From NCBI GenBank assembly GCA_946539945.1, contig CAMNHX010000091.1:1-6743 (forward strand): 6,743 bases of DNA. The letters run 5' to 3'. Source of the stretch: an uncultured Desulfobulbus sp. (GTDB lineage Bacteria > Desulfobacterota > Desulfobulbia > Desulfobulbales > Desulfobulbaceae). Position 1 is the first letter of the stretch; each line of letters opens with the position of its first letter. A program made the position numbers and the translations under genes. Of this stretch, positions 1-5,593 are shown piece after piece. The notes under the pieces are model-generated. The model did not search any database and was not told the origin of the DNA. It was given only the letters and a program-made list of their open reading frames with translations.

Positions 1-626
1 TTATCTGCGACGTGGAAGAAGAGGGTAACATCCGGCGCGTGCGCGACGAGATCGCATCCTGTCTGCAAGGCGAGCGGCTGGACGGCATTGCGCATTCCAT
101 TGCCTTTGCCAACTATGCGGACGGCTTCAAGCCCTTTCACGCCACACCCAAGGCTGACTTCCTGCAGGCCATGGACATTTCCTGCTTTTCCTTCATCGCC
201 ATTGCCAACCACTTCAAGGACCTGCTGGCATCGACCGCCTCTGTACTCACCATTTCCATTTCCACCACGAGGATGGCAGCGGAAAATTACGGCTACATGG
301 CGCCGGTCAAGGCGGCATTGGAATCGTCGCTCTGTTTTCTGGCCAAGAGTTTTTCCAGCTTCTCGGAAGTGCGCTTCAATGCGGTCTGTCCGGGCTTGTT
401 GAAAACCTCGGCCTCTGCCGGGATTCCGGGGTACATTGACAGCTATCTTTTTGCCGAAAAGGCAACCTTCAGAAGGCGGGCCCTGGAGACCAAGGAAGCA
501 GCCAATGTGGCGGCCTTTCTGCTTTCGCCGCGCTCTTCAGGCATTACCGGGCAATGCTTGGTGGTGGACGCGGGCATGGGGATGAATTACTTTGACCGGG
601 AGATTGTGGCTGGAGCGAACAGGTGA
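1..626 (+). CDS. FabI-like SDR-family enoyl-ACP reductase homologue (5' end outside window)
   Basis: The reading frame is open from the left edge (first full codon at base 3) to TGA at 624-626, giving 207 visible residues. Members of the family are about 260 residues, so roughly the first 55-60, including the glycine-rich NAD(P)-binding turn, lie outside. What is visible follows FabI closely: an opening [13 protein letters not shown] (compare the FabI 'HSIGFAP' strand), DISCFSF, a YX6K pair (Tyr at 288-290, Lys at 309-311), the FNAVCPG segment, and the C-terminal [14 protein letters not shown] that closes the cofactor site. FabI enzymes reduce trans-2-enoyl-ACP with NAD(P)H in the cytoplasm. 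The second FabI tyrosine (Tyr146 of E. coli FabI, ten residues before the YX6K Tyr) appears as Ile here (258-260), so the true substrate may differ. A GTG at 12 is in frame but is not the start, because similarity continues upstream of it. Family assignment is firm; the enoyl-ACP reductase activity is inferred. Confidence 0.82.
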   Translation, partial: ICDVEEEGNIRRVRDEIASCLQGERLDGIAHSIAFANYADGFKPFHATPKADFLQAMDISCFSFIAIANHFKDLLASTASVLTISISTTRMAAENYGYMAPVKAALESSLCFLAKSFSSFSEVRFNAVCPGLLKTSASAGIPGYIDSYLFAEKATFRRRALETKEAANVAAFLLSPRSSGITGQCLVVDAGMGMNYFDREIVAGANR

Positions 627-766
627 GATACCGCTGACGAACCGCTGTAATGCACTGTCGCAGGCAGAGAAAGGGGAACTGGTCTTTCCACCGGATTACC
701 CGACTCTTCGGCGAGGAATGCAACCGCTTTGACCCCTCACCTTTCTGAAAACAACACAACCACACC
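627..766. other. 140-bp intergenic gap, no convincing signal
   Basis: The gap lies between the SDR stop and the aldolase start. I looked for a promoter, a terminator and a small gene. There are only 4-5 bp potential stems (for example CCGA/TCGG at 700-711) without a T-run, a TTGACC at 729-734 with no matching -10 box at normal spacing, and a CCGCTG repeated at 631 and 643. None is strong enough to call. The length would allow a promoter for the downstream genes, but this is not shown. Confidence 0.5.
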
Positions 767-1792
767 ATGCTCTCCTTTGCCAGCGACTACCTTGAAGGCG
801 CACACGAAAGCATCCTGCAACGTCTGGCTGCAAGCAACCTGGACCAGGTATCCGGCTACGGGACTGATCCTTTTTGCGCGTCAGCACGGGAGAAAATCCG
901 GCAAGCCTGCGCACAGCCAAAGGCAGATGTTCGCTTTCTGGCAGGCGGAACCCAGACGAACCAGATCGTCATTTCCGCCCTGCTGGCGCGGCACGAGGGC
1001 GTCATTGCTCCAGAGAGCGGGCATATCAGTACCCACGAGGCCGGGGCCATCGAATACACCGGTCACAAGGTTTTGACCCTGCCGCAACAGGAGGGCAAAA
1101 TCAGCGCTGAAGCGGTGGACCGCTACATGGAGAGCTTTTACGCTGACCGGAACCACGAACACATGGTTCATCCCGGTATGGTGTCCCTTGCCTGGCCCAG
1201 CGAATACGGCACGCTGTACAGCCGGGTAGAGCTGGAGGCGCTCTCCCGGGTGTGCCGGAAGCACCGGTTGCCGCTTTTTCTCGACGGCGCACGACTGGGC
1301 TACGGGCTGGCCTGTCCTGCGGCGGATCTGGACATGGCAGACATTGCCCGGCTTGCGGATGTGTTTACCATTGGCGGGACCAAGTGCGGCGCACTCTGCG
1401 GGGAGGCGGTGGTCTTTCCCAAGGGCGACGCGCCCCGGCACTTCACCACCCTCATCAAACAGCAGGGCGGGTTGTTGGCCAAGGGGCGGCTTCTGGGCAT
1501 TCAGTTCGACGCGCTCTTCACCGACGGGCTGTACGAGCGCCTCGGTGGCCACGCCATTGCCATGGCTGACCGTTTGCGGGCGCTTTTCACTGACAAAGGC
1601 TATACGTTTTTTCTTGCCTCTCCCACCAACCAGATTTTTCTGGTTCTGGAAAACGAACAGATGAACCGGCTGGCAAAAGAGGTGGCCTTCAGCTTCTGGG
1701 AGCAGGTGGACGAGACGCACAGCGTGGTTCGTTTTGCCACCAGTTGGGCCACAAAACCCGAAAGCATCGAGCGCTTGGCGGCGATACTTTGA
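767..1792 (+). CDS. PLP-dependent threonine aldolase / beta-eliminating lyase family protein
   Basis: A 341-residue fold-type I PLP enzyme of the low-specificity L-threonine aldolase family, which cleaves L-threonine or L-allo-threonine to glycine and acetaldehyde. Family landmarks appear in order: FASDY near the N-terminus, the phosphate-binding AGGTQTNQ at about 59-66, HISTHEAGAIE at 86-96 with the ring-stacking His90, LDGARLGYG at 172-180 with Asp173 for the pyridine nitrogen, and the Schiff-base lysine Lys206 in TIGGTKCGAL. The length is normal for the family. The ATG at 767 is chosen because MLSFASDY matches the usual family N-terminus, although no Shine-Dalgarno sequence is visible before it (the leader is A/C rich). 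It ends 60 bp before the J-domain gene on the same strand, so co-transcription is plausible. A direct role in olefin synthesis is not established. The family is clear; substrate and stereospecificity cannot be read, so I give no symbol (it may be annotated ltaE elsewhere). Confidence 0.88.
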   Translation: MLSFASDYLEGAHESILQRLAASNLDQVSGYGTDPFCASAREKIRQACAQPKADVRFLAGGTQTNQIVISALLARHEGVIAPESGHISTHEAGAIEYTGHKVLTLPQQEGKISAEAVDRYMESFYADRNHEHMVHPGMVSLAWPSEYGTLYSRVELEALSRVCRKHRLPLFLDGARLGYGLACPAADLDMADIARLADVFTIGGTKCGALCGEAVVFPKGDAPRHFTTLIKQQGGLLAKGRLLGIQFDALFTDGLYERLGGHAIAMADRLRALFTDKGYTFFLASPTNQIFLVLENEQMNRLAKEVAFSFWEQVDETHSVVRFATSWATKPESIERLAAIL

Positions 1793-1840
1793 AAACTGCC
1801 TGTCTCTTGCTGTACCTCACAAAAACACCAACATCCAGAG

Positions 1841-1845
1841 AAGGA
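1841..1845 (+). promoter_or_regulatory. Ribosome binding site of the DUF1232/J-domain gene
   Basis: AAGGA sits 7 bases before the ATG at 1853. It favours that ATG over the second in-frame ATG at 1865. Confidence 0.65.
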
Positions 1846-1852
1846 CAACACC

Positions 1853-2362
1853 ATGAAATCAACAATGAAACCGGAAAATTTTCTCCTGCGCTTCTGGGAG
1901 ATCATTCGGAACACGCCAAAGATCTTTCTGGCCAAAACCACGCCGCTCTATGTGAAGATCATTCTGGTACTGGGCCTGGCTTACTGCGTCTCGCCTTTGG
2001 ATTTCATTCCCGACACGCTCCCGGTTCTGGGCCTCCTGGACGATCTGGGGCTGGCTGCCCTGTTGGTCGGTTGGGCCAGCACCTTTGCCACTGCCGACCA
2101 TCAGACCGAGAGCGGACAGGACGGCTCTGCGCATGGCCCAGCCTCTGCGGAGTACTACGCTGATCTTCTTGGCGTCAAGCCGGATGCGGACTTTGCCACC
2201 ATCAAAAAGGCTTACCGCCAGCGGGTCATGGAATACCATCCTGATCGGGTCAGCGGGCTGGGTGAAGACCTGCAGAAACTTGCCGAGCGCAAGATGAAGG
2301 AACTGAATGAAGCTTTCAGCTACTTTGAGCGCAGGTTCAACCAGTCCGGGGCACGGGTCTAG
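1853..2362 (+). CDS. DUF1232 domain fused to a C-terminal J-domain (DnaJ-like co-chaperone)
   Basis: A 169-residue two-domain protein. Residues about 25-77 form a hydrophobic DUF1232 module with the signature YCVSPLDFIPDTLPVLGLLDD, followed by LGLAALLVGWA; the two apolar stretches may insert in or lie on the membrane. A polar linker (about 80-98) leads to a complete J-domain at about 100-163: YYADLLGV, helix II with KKAYRQRVMEYH, the HPD motif at 129-131 that stimulates Hsp70 ATPase, and a closing NEAFSYFERR helix. There is no Gly/Phe-rich region or zinc-finger domain, so this is a class C-type J-protein that would recruit DnaK to a particular place or client. Its stop (2360-2362) lies two bases before the oleA ATG, so the two are almost certainly co-transcribed and probably translationally coupled. 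The client is unknown; OleA or the later Ole enzymes are an inference from position. Confidence 0.88.
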   Translation: MKSTMKPENFLLRFWEIIRNTPKIFLAKTTPLYVKIILVLGLAYCVSPLDFIPDTLPVLGLLDDLGLAALLVGWASTFATADHQTESGQDGSAHGPASAEYYADLLGVKPDADFATIKKAYRQRVMEYHPDRVSGLGEDLQKLAERKMKELNEAFSYFERRFNQSGARV

Positions 2363-2364
2363 CC

Positions 2365-3399
2365 ATGCGATACAGCACGGTGTGTCTGCACAGTTTCGGT
2401 GTGGCCCTGCCGCCCCGGACAGTCAGTTCAGAAGAGATTGAAGCCCGGCTTGCGCCACTGTACGAGCGCCTCAAACTCCCAACAGGCCGCCTGGAACTGA
2501 TGACCGGCATCAGGACCCGGCGCTTCTGGCCTGAAGGCACAAGACCCAGCGAGGCAGCCTCGCTGGCGGGAGAAAAGGCGCTTGCAGCCTCTGGGATTGA
2601 CCGCAAGCACATCGGCAGTCTGATGTTCTGCTCGGTGAGTCGTGACATGATGGAACCAGCCACGGCCAGCTTTGTGCATCGCCGTCTGGGGCTGCCCGCC
2701 TCCTGCCAGCTCTTTGACCTCTCCAACGCCTGCCTGGGTTTTCTCAACGGCATGATGATGACTGCCAATATGCTGGAACTGGGACAGATTCAGGCCGGGC
2801 TGGTGGTGGCAGGCGAAACAGCGGAAAACCTGCTGGACTCCACCCTGCGCCACATGCTGGCTGACCAGAGCCTGACCCGGAAAAGCATCAAGCCGCTTTT
2901 TGCCTCCCTGACCATCGGTTCCGGTGGCGTGGCCCTGGTGATGAGCAGGCAGGACTTTGCAGACAGCGGGCATCGCTTGGTCGGTGGCGCGTACCAGGCC
3001 AACAGCAGCTTCAACCATCTCTGTCAGGGCGGCCAGAACTCGGAACAGGGCACACTGATGTCCACGGATTCCGAAGCACTCCTGGTGCGCGGCATTGAGA
3101 CTGCTGCTGCCTGTTGGCAGGCTTTTTCTGCGGAACTGGGCTGGACAGCGGAAAGCATCCAGCGCTTTTTCTGCCATCAGGTGGGCCGCGCCCACGCGGA
3201 ACGCCTCTTTGCCGAACTGGGTCTTGACCCGGCCAGAAATTTCGAGACCCTGCCTGTCTTTGGCAACGTGGGTTCGGTCTCCGCGCCCGTGACCATGGCC
3301 CGGGGCATAGAGGAAAAGGCGCTCCTGCCCGGACAACGCGCCGCACTGCTGGGCATCGGGTCTGGCATCAACTCGCTGATGTTGGGCGTGGAGTGGTGA
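2365..3399 (+). CDS. oleA: OleA, acyl-CoA:acyl-CoA head-to-head condensing enzyme (thiolase superfamily)
   Basis: A 344-residue FabH-like thiolase-fold enzyme. OleA joins two long-chain fatty acyl thioesters in a non-decarboxylative Claisen condensation to a 2-alkyl-3-ketoacid, the first committed step of long-chain olefin synthesis. Expected active-site residues are present: the nucleophile Cys123 in LSNACLGFLNG, Glu97 in DMMEPATAS exactly 26 residues earlier (the spacing of Glu117 and Cys143 in Xanthomonas campestris OleA, and the residue that separates OleA from FabH), His271 in FFCHQVG, and Asn301 in VFGNVGS (30 residues after the His, as in X. campestris). The N-terminal LAPLYERLKLPTGRLELMTG is typical of OleA. 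GSGINSLMLG closes the protein. The ATG at 2365 follows the previous stop by two bases, without a strong Shine-Dalgarno sequence, so coupled translation is likely. FabH is the alternative, but Glu97 and the neighbouring oleB and oleC argue against it. Confidence 0.94.
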   Translation: MRYSTVCLHSFGVALPPRTVSSEEIEARLAPLYERLKLPTGRLELMTGIRTRRFWPEGTRPSEAASLAGEKALAASGIDRKHIGSLMFCSVSRDMMEPATASFVHRRLGLPASCQLFDLSNACLGFLNGMMMTANMLELGQIQAGLVVAGETAENLLDSTLRHMLADQSLTRKSIKPLFASLTIGSGGVALVMSRQDFADSGHRLVGGAYQANSSFNHLCQGGQNSEQGTLMSTDSEALLVRGIETAAACWQAFSAELGWTAESIQRFFCHQVGRAHAERLFAELGLDPARNFETLPVFGNVGSVSAPVTMARGIEEKALLPGQRAALLGIGSGINSLMLGVEW

Positions 3400-3479
3400 G
3401 GGCTAGGGGACTTGCAGAAAGGTTCCCGCAGGAAGGCGTCTCCCACTCTTGTTCCAAACACCTCAAAAGGTTGCTCTTT

Positions 3480-3499
3480 GTCAGGCAGCTGCGCCTGAC
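3480..3499. repeat. Perfect 7-bp inverted repeat in the oleA-acyltransferase gap
   Basis: GTCAGGC (3480-3486) and GCCTGAC (3493-3499) flank a six-base AGCTGC loop, making a GC-rich hairpin 81 bases after the oleA stop. No T-run follows on either strand, so it is not a standard intrinsic terminator. It could slow or protect the transcript 3' end, bind a regulator, or be a chance feature. The rest of the 136-bp gap (3400-3535) shows nothing I can name. Confidence 0.4.
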
Positions 3500-3522
3500 T
3501 CGCCCTCAAGCTCCTGCTCAAT

Positions 3523-3528
3523 GAGAGA
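3523..3528 (+). promoter_or_regulatory. Possible ribosome binding site of the acyltransferase gene
   Basis: A purine run GAGAGA ends 7 bases before the ATG at 3536. This supports 3536 as the start over the ATG at 3521 (no Shine-Dalgarno before it) and over a far upstream TTG at 3449. Confidence 0.4.
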
Positions 3529-3535
3529 CAAAGTT

Positions 3536-4612
3536 ATGGAAAGCGTGACACACGAAAACAGGACCAAGCGTGAAGCTGGTCCTGACTTCATCAGAATATC
3601 GGCCTGTATCCTTGTGATTCTGATGCACACGTCTTCCATTATGTTTTTCAAGTTCTCTGAAAACTGGAGTATATGTGTTGCCTATAATGCCCTGACAAGA
3701 TCGGCTGTACCGTTATTTTTTATGCTTTCAGGGTATTTTCTACTCAACAAAAGGATCGAAAGCATACCTCTGTTCTATATAACAAGACTGCATAGAGTTC
3801 TTTTCCCTTTTTTCATAGTACTGATAATTTATTATATAAAATTATGTGTATTCCAAAATGAAATGTCATCCCATGATTTCATTGTAAAATCATTAACGGG
3901 AAAGATACCGAGAGGCCATCATTTTTGGTTTATTTACACGCTTGTTGGCGTATATATCACCCTTCCTTTCTTCAGTTATTTTTTCAATACTCCCCAAGGA
4001 ATGAGATTCATAAAAGTTTATCTTGTAATATGGTGTATATCATGTGTCTGTTTTCCTATTTTTGAGAAATTACACTGGGTCTCATTTAATATATTCAAAT
4101 CATTTCATTTTGACTTTTTCTCTGAATATACTGGATATTTATTATTGGGAGGTGTAATATCAAGAATCAAATGTAAAAATACAAGTAGCTTGGCGTGGTT
4201 TGGTTTATATATTTTTGCCTCATTCTTGATTTTTATATCAACATATTTATATTCACATTATATTCAAAAACCAAGTGCAATTTTTATTTATGAAAATCCT
4301 TTTGTATTGATGCAGTCTGTCGGATTTTTTCTTGCATTCATGAACTTTAACTATAGTAATAAGGTAACTGGAAAATTTGCAGAATTATCTTACTGGATCT
4401 ATTTGATTCATATCCTGTTACTGGATCAAATTAAAAAGATAATCGATGTCACTGGATATTCCTTGTTTTCAATACCGTTTATGGCTTTCTTTGTTATATC
4501 TCTGGCCTTTGTACTTTCATTTCCTCTTCGACACTTTGAAAACATATGTAACCGGCTGTTTTTCACCCCCTGTTTCAACAAACTGAAAACGACACTTTGT
4601 CGTCTTGAATAA
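3536..4612 (+). CDS. Acyltransferase-3 family integral membrane O-acyltransferase, AT-rich
   Basis: 358 residues from the chosen start, a normal length for the family (Pfam Acyl_transf_3). The protein is very hydrophobic, with about nine to ten possible membrane segments. Family landmarks: DFIRISACILVILMH at 17-31, with the conserved Asp/Arg and His31 at the end of the first membrane helix; RSAVPLFFMLSGYFLL at 55-70; HFWFIYTLVGVYITLP at 129-144; and the late SYWIYLIHILLL at 285-296. The HFWFIY signature and overall layout resemble the WecH/YiaH group, which transfers acetyl or similar groups from the cytoplasm to surface glycans. Acceptor and donor cannot be read here. Base composition is very unlike the neighbours: 4261-4320 has 16 G/C of 60 against 35 of 60 in oleB at 5401-5460, with many ATA and TTA codons. 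It lies between oleA and oleB, which are normally adjacent, and so looks like a later acquisition. The start could also be 3521. Confidence 0.85.
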   Translation: MESVTHENRTKREAGPDFIRISACILVILMHTSSIMFFKFSENWSICVAYNALTRSAVPLFFMLSGYFLLNKRIESIPLFYITRLHRVLFPFFIVLIIYYIKLCVFQNEMSSHDFIVKSLTGKIPRGHHFWFIYTLVGVYITLPFFSYFFNTPQGMRFIKVYLVIWCISCVCFPIFEKLHWVSFNIFKSFHFDFFSEYTGYLLLGGVISRIKCKNTSSLAWFGLYIFASFLIFISTYLYSHYIQKPSAIFIYENPFVLMQSVGFFLAFMNFNYSNKVTGKFAELSYWIYLIHILLLDQIKKIIDVTGYSLFSIPFMAFFVISLAFVLSFPLRHFENICNRLFFTPCFNKLKTTLCRLE

Positions 4613-4693
4613 TCGCCTCACTCTGTTTCTTTGGTCTTTCCGCTCGACCAGGCACATCTTCCAGGGTTTCTTGCACGACCTCGGACAAACATC

Positions 4694-5593
4694 ATGATTG
4701 ACGCAACAAAGCTCCCCGAATATCCCTTTACCCCGAACTTCGCCGACATAAACGGTCATCGGCTCGCCTGGCTGGATGAAGGTCCGAAAGATGCGCCGGT
4801 TCTGGTTATGGCGCACGGCAACCCGAGCTGGTCCTACCTGTTCCGCAACCTTGTGCAGCGCCTGCGCGACCGCTTCCGCTGCATTGTGCCGGATCATCTG
4901 GGATGCGGCTTTTCCGACAAGCCCCAGGATGCGCCCCCAGACACGCCGTACCGCCTAGCCACGCATATTGCCAATCTGGAAGCGCTTCTGACCTGTTTGG
5001 GTATCACACGTTGCGGCCTGCTTGTCCACGACTGGGGCGGCGGCATTGGCATGGGCTGGGCAGTGCGCCACCCGGAATGTGTGACTGCCCTGGTGGCCTG
5101 CAATACAGCGGCCTTTCGTTCTGAAAACATGCCCAAACGCATTGCGCTGGCCCGTATCCCGCTCTTTGGTGCGCTGACCGTGCAGGGGCTGAACGCCTTT
5201 GCCGGGCTGGCCACGAAAATGGCGGTACAAAAGCCCCTGCGCCCGGAAATCGCGGCAGCCTTTCTTGCGCCCTACGATAGCTGGCAAAACCGCATTGCCA
5301 CCCTGCGCTTTGTGCAGGACGTGCCCATGTCACCCGCACATCCCAGTTGGGACACGCTGGTCGAGGTGGAAAACGGGTTGGTAAAACTGGCGGACAAGCC
5401 GCTCTTGCTCTGCTGGGGCGGCGCGGATTTCTGCTTTGGCCGGGACTTTTATGAGGAATGGCAGCGCCGCTTTCCGCAGGCCGAGGCCCATTGGTTTCCA
5501 GAAGCAGGACACTATCTCTTTGAAGATGCAGCAGCGGAAATTTTTCCGCTTATTGACACCTTTCTCTCCCGTCACCTTTTGGAGGCGTCATGA
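4694..5593 (+). CDS. oleB: OleB, alpha/beta hydrolase (beta-lactone decarboxylase, haloalkane dehalogenase-like)
   Basis: A 299-residue alpha/beta-hydrolase. In the ole pathway OleB decarboxylates cis-beta-lactones to cis-olefins and CO2; it is sequence-related to haloalkane dehalogenases. Visible elements: oxyanion motif HGNPSW at 41-46 (Asn43), PDHLGCGFSDKP at 66-77, nucleophile elbow VHDWGG at 111-116 with Asp113 and Trp114, the acid Asp245 in CWGGADFCFGRDF, and His273 in PEAGHYLFED. The full Asp-Asp-His triad is therefore present. ATG 4694 is chosen because MIDATKLPEYPF gives the family-like N-terminus; a TTG 63 bases upstream would add an unlikely leader. The Shine-Dalgarno sequence is weak (GGA at 4683-4685). 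Its stop overlaps the oleC start, which ties it to OleC; OleB, OleC and OleD form large assemblies in Xanthomonas. A plain haloalkane dehalogenase is the alternative but does not fit the neighbours. Confidence 0.92.
   Translation: MIDATKLPEYPFTPNFADINGHRLAWLDEGPKDAPVLVMAHGNPSWSYLFRNLVQRLRDRFRCIVPDHLGCGFSDKPQDAPPDTPYRLATHIANLEALLTCLGITRCGLLVHDWGGGIGMGWAVRHPECVTALVACNTAAFRSENMPKRIALARIPLFGALTVQGLNAFAGLATKMAVQKPLRPEIAAAFLAPYDSWQNRIATLRFVQDVPMSPAHPSWDTLVEVENGLVKLADKPLLLCWGGADFCFGRDFYEEWQRRFPQAEAHWFPEAGHYLFEDAAAEIFPLIDTFLSRHLLEAS
5581..5585 (+). promoter_or_regulatory. Ribosome binding site of oleC
   Basis: GGAGG inside the last codons of oleB, four bases before the oleC ATG at 5590. It is the strongest Shine-Dalgarno sequence in the window and fixes the oleC start. 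Confidence 0.75.

Noticed and set aside
881..1720. Long minus-strand open frame of 279 codons opposite the aldolase gene
   Set aside because: It has no recognisable protein motifs and lies wholly opposite a gene with clear family motifs; such frames are common in GC-rich coding DNA.
2428..3336. Long minus-strand open frame of 302 codons opposite oleA
   Set aside because: It is a mirror of the oleA coding sequence with no family features; OleA catalytic residues prove the + strand is coding.
3449..3535. TTG-start N-terminal extension of the acyltransferase
   Set aside because: It would add 29 residues rich in Ser, Pro and Ala with no family similarity, in DNA of host-like composition, and without a good ribosome binding site.
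4589..4603. Short stem ACGAC/GTCGT at the end of the acyltransferase gene as a terminator
   Set aside because: Only 5 bp, inside the coding sequence, and not followed by a clear T-run.
3492..4623. Near-match CGCCTGACTC (3492-3501) and CGCCTCACTC (4614-4623) flanking the AT-rich gene as possible insertion-site direct repeats
   Set aside because: Nine of ten matching bases is within chance expectation, and no transposase or terminal inverted repeats accompany them.
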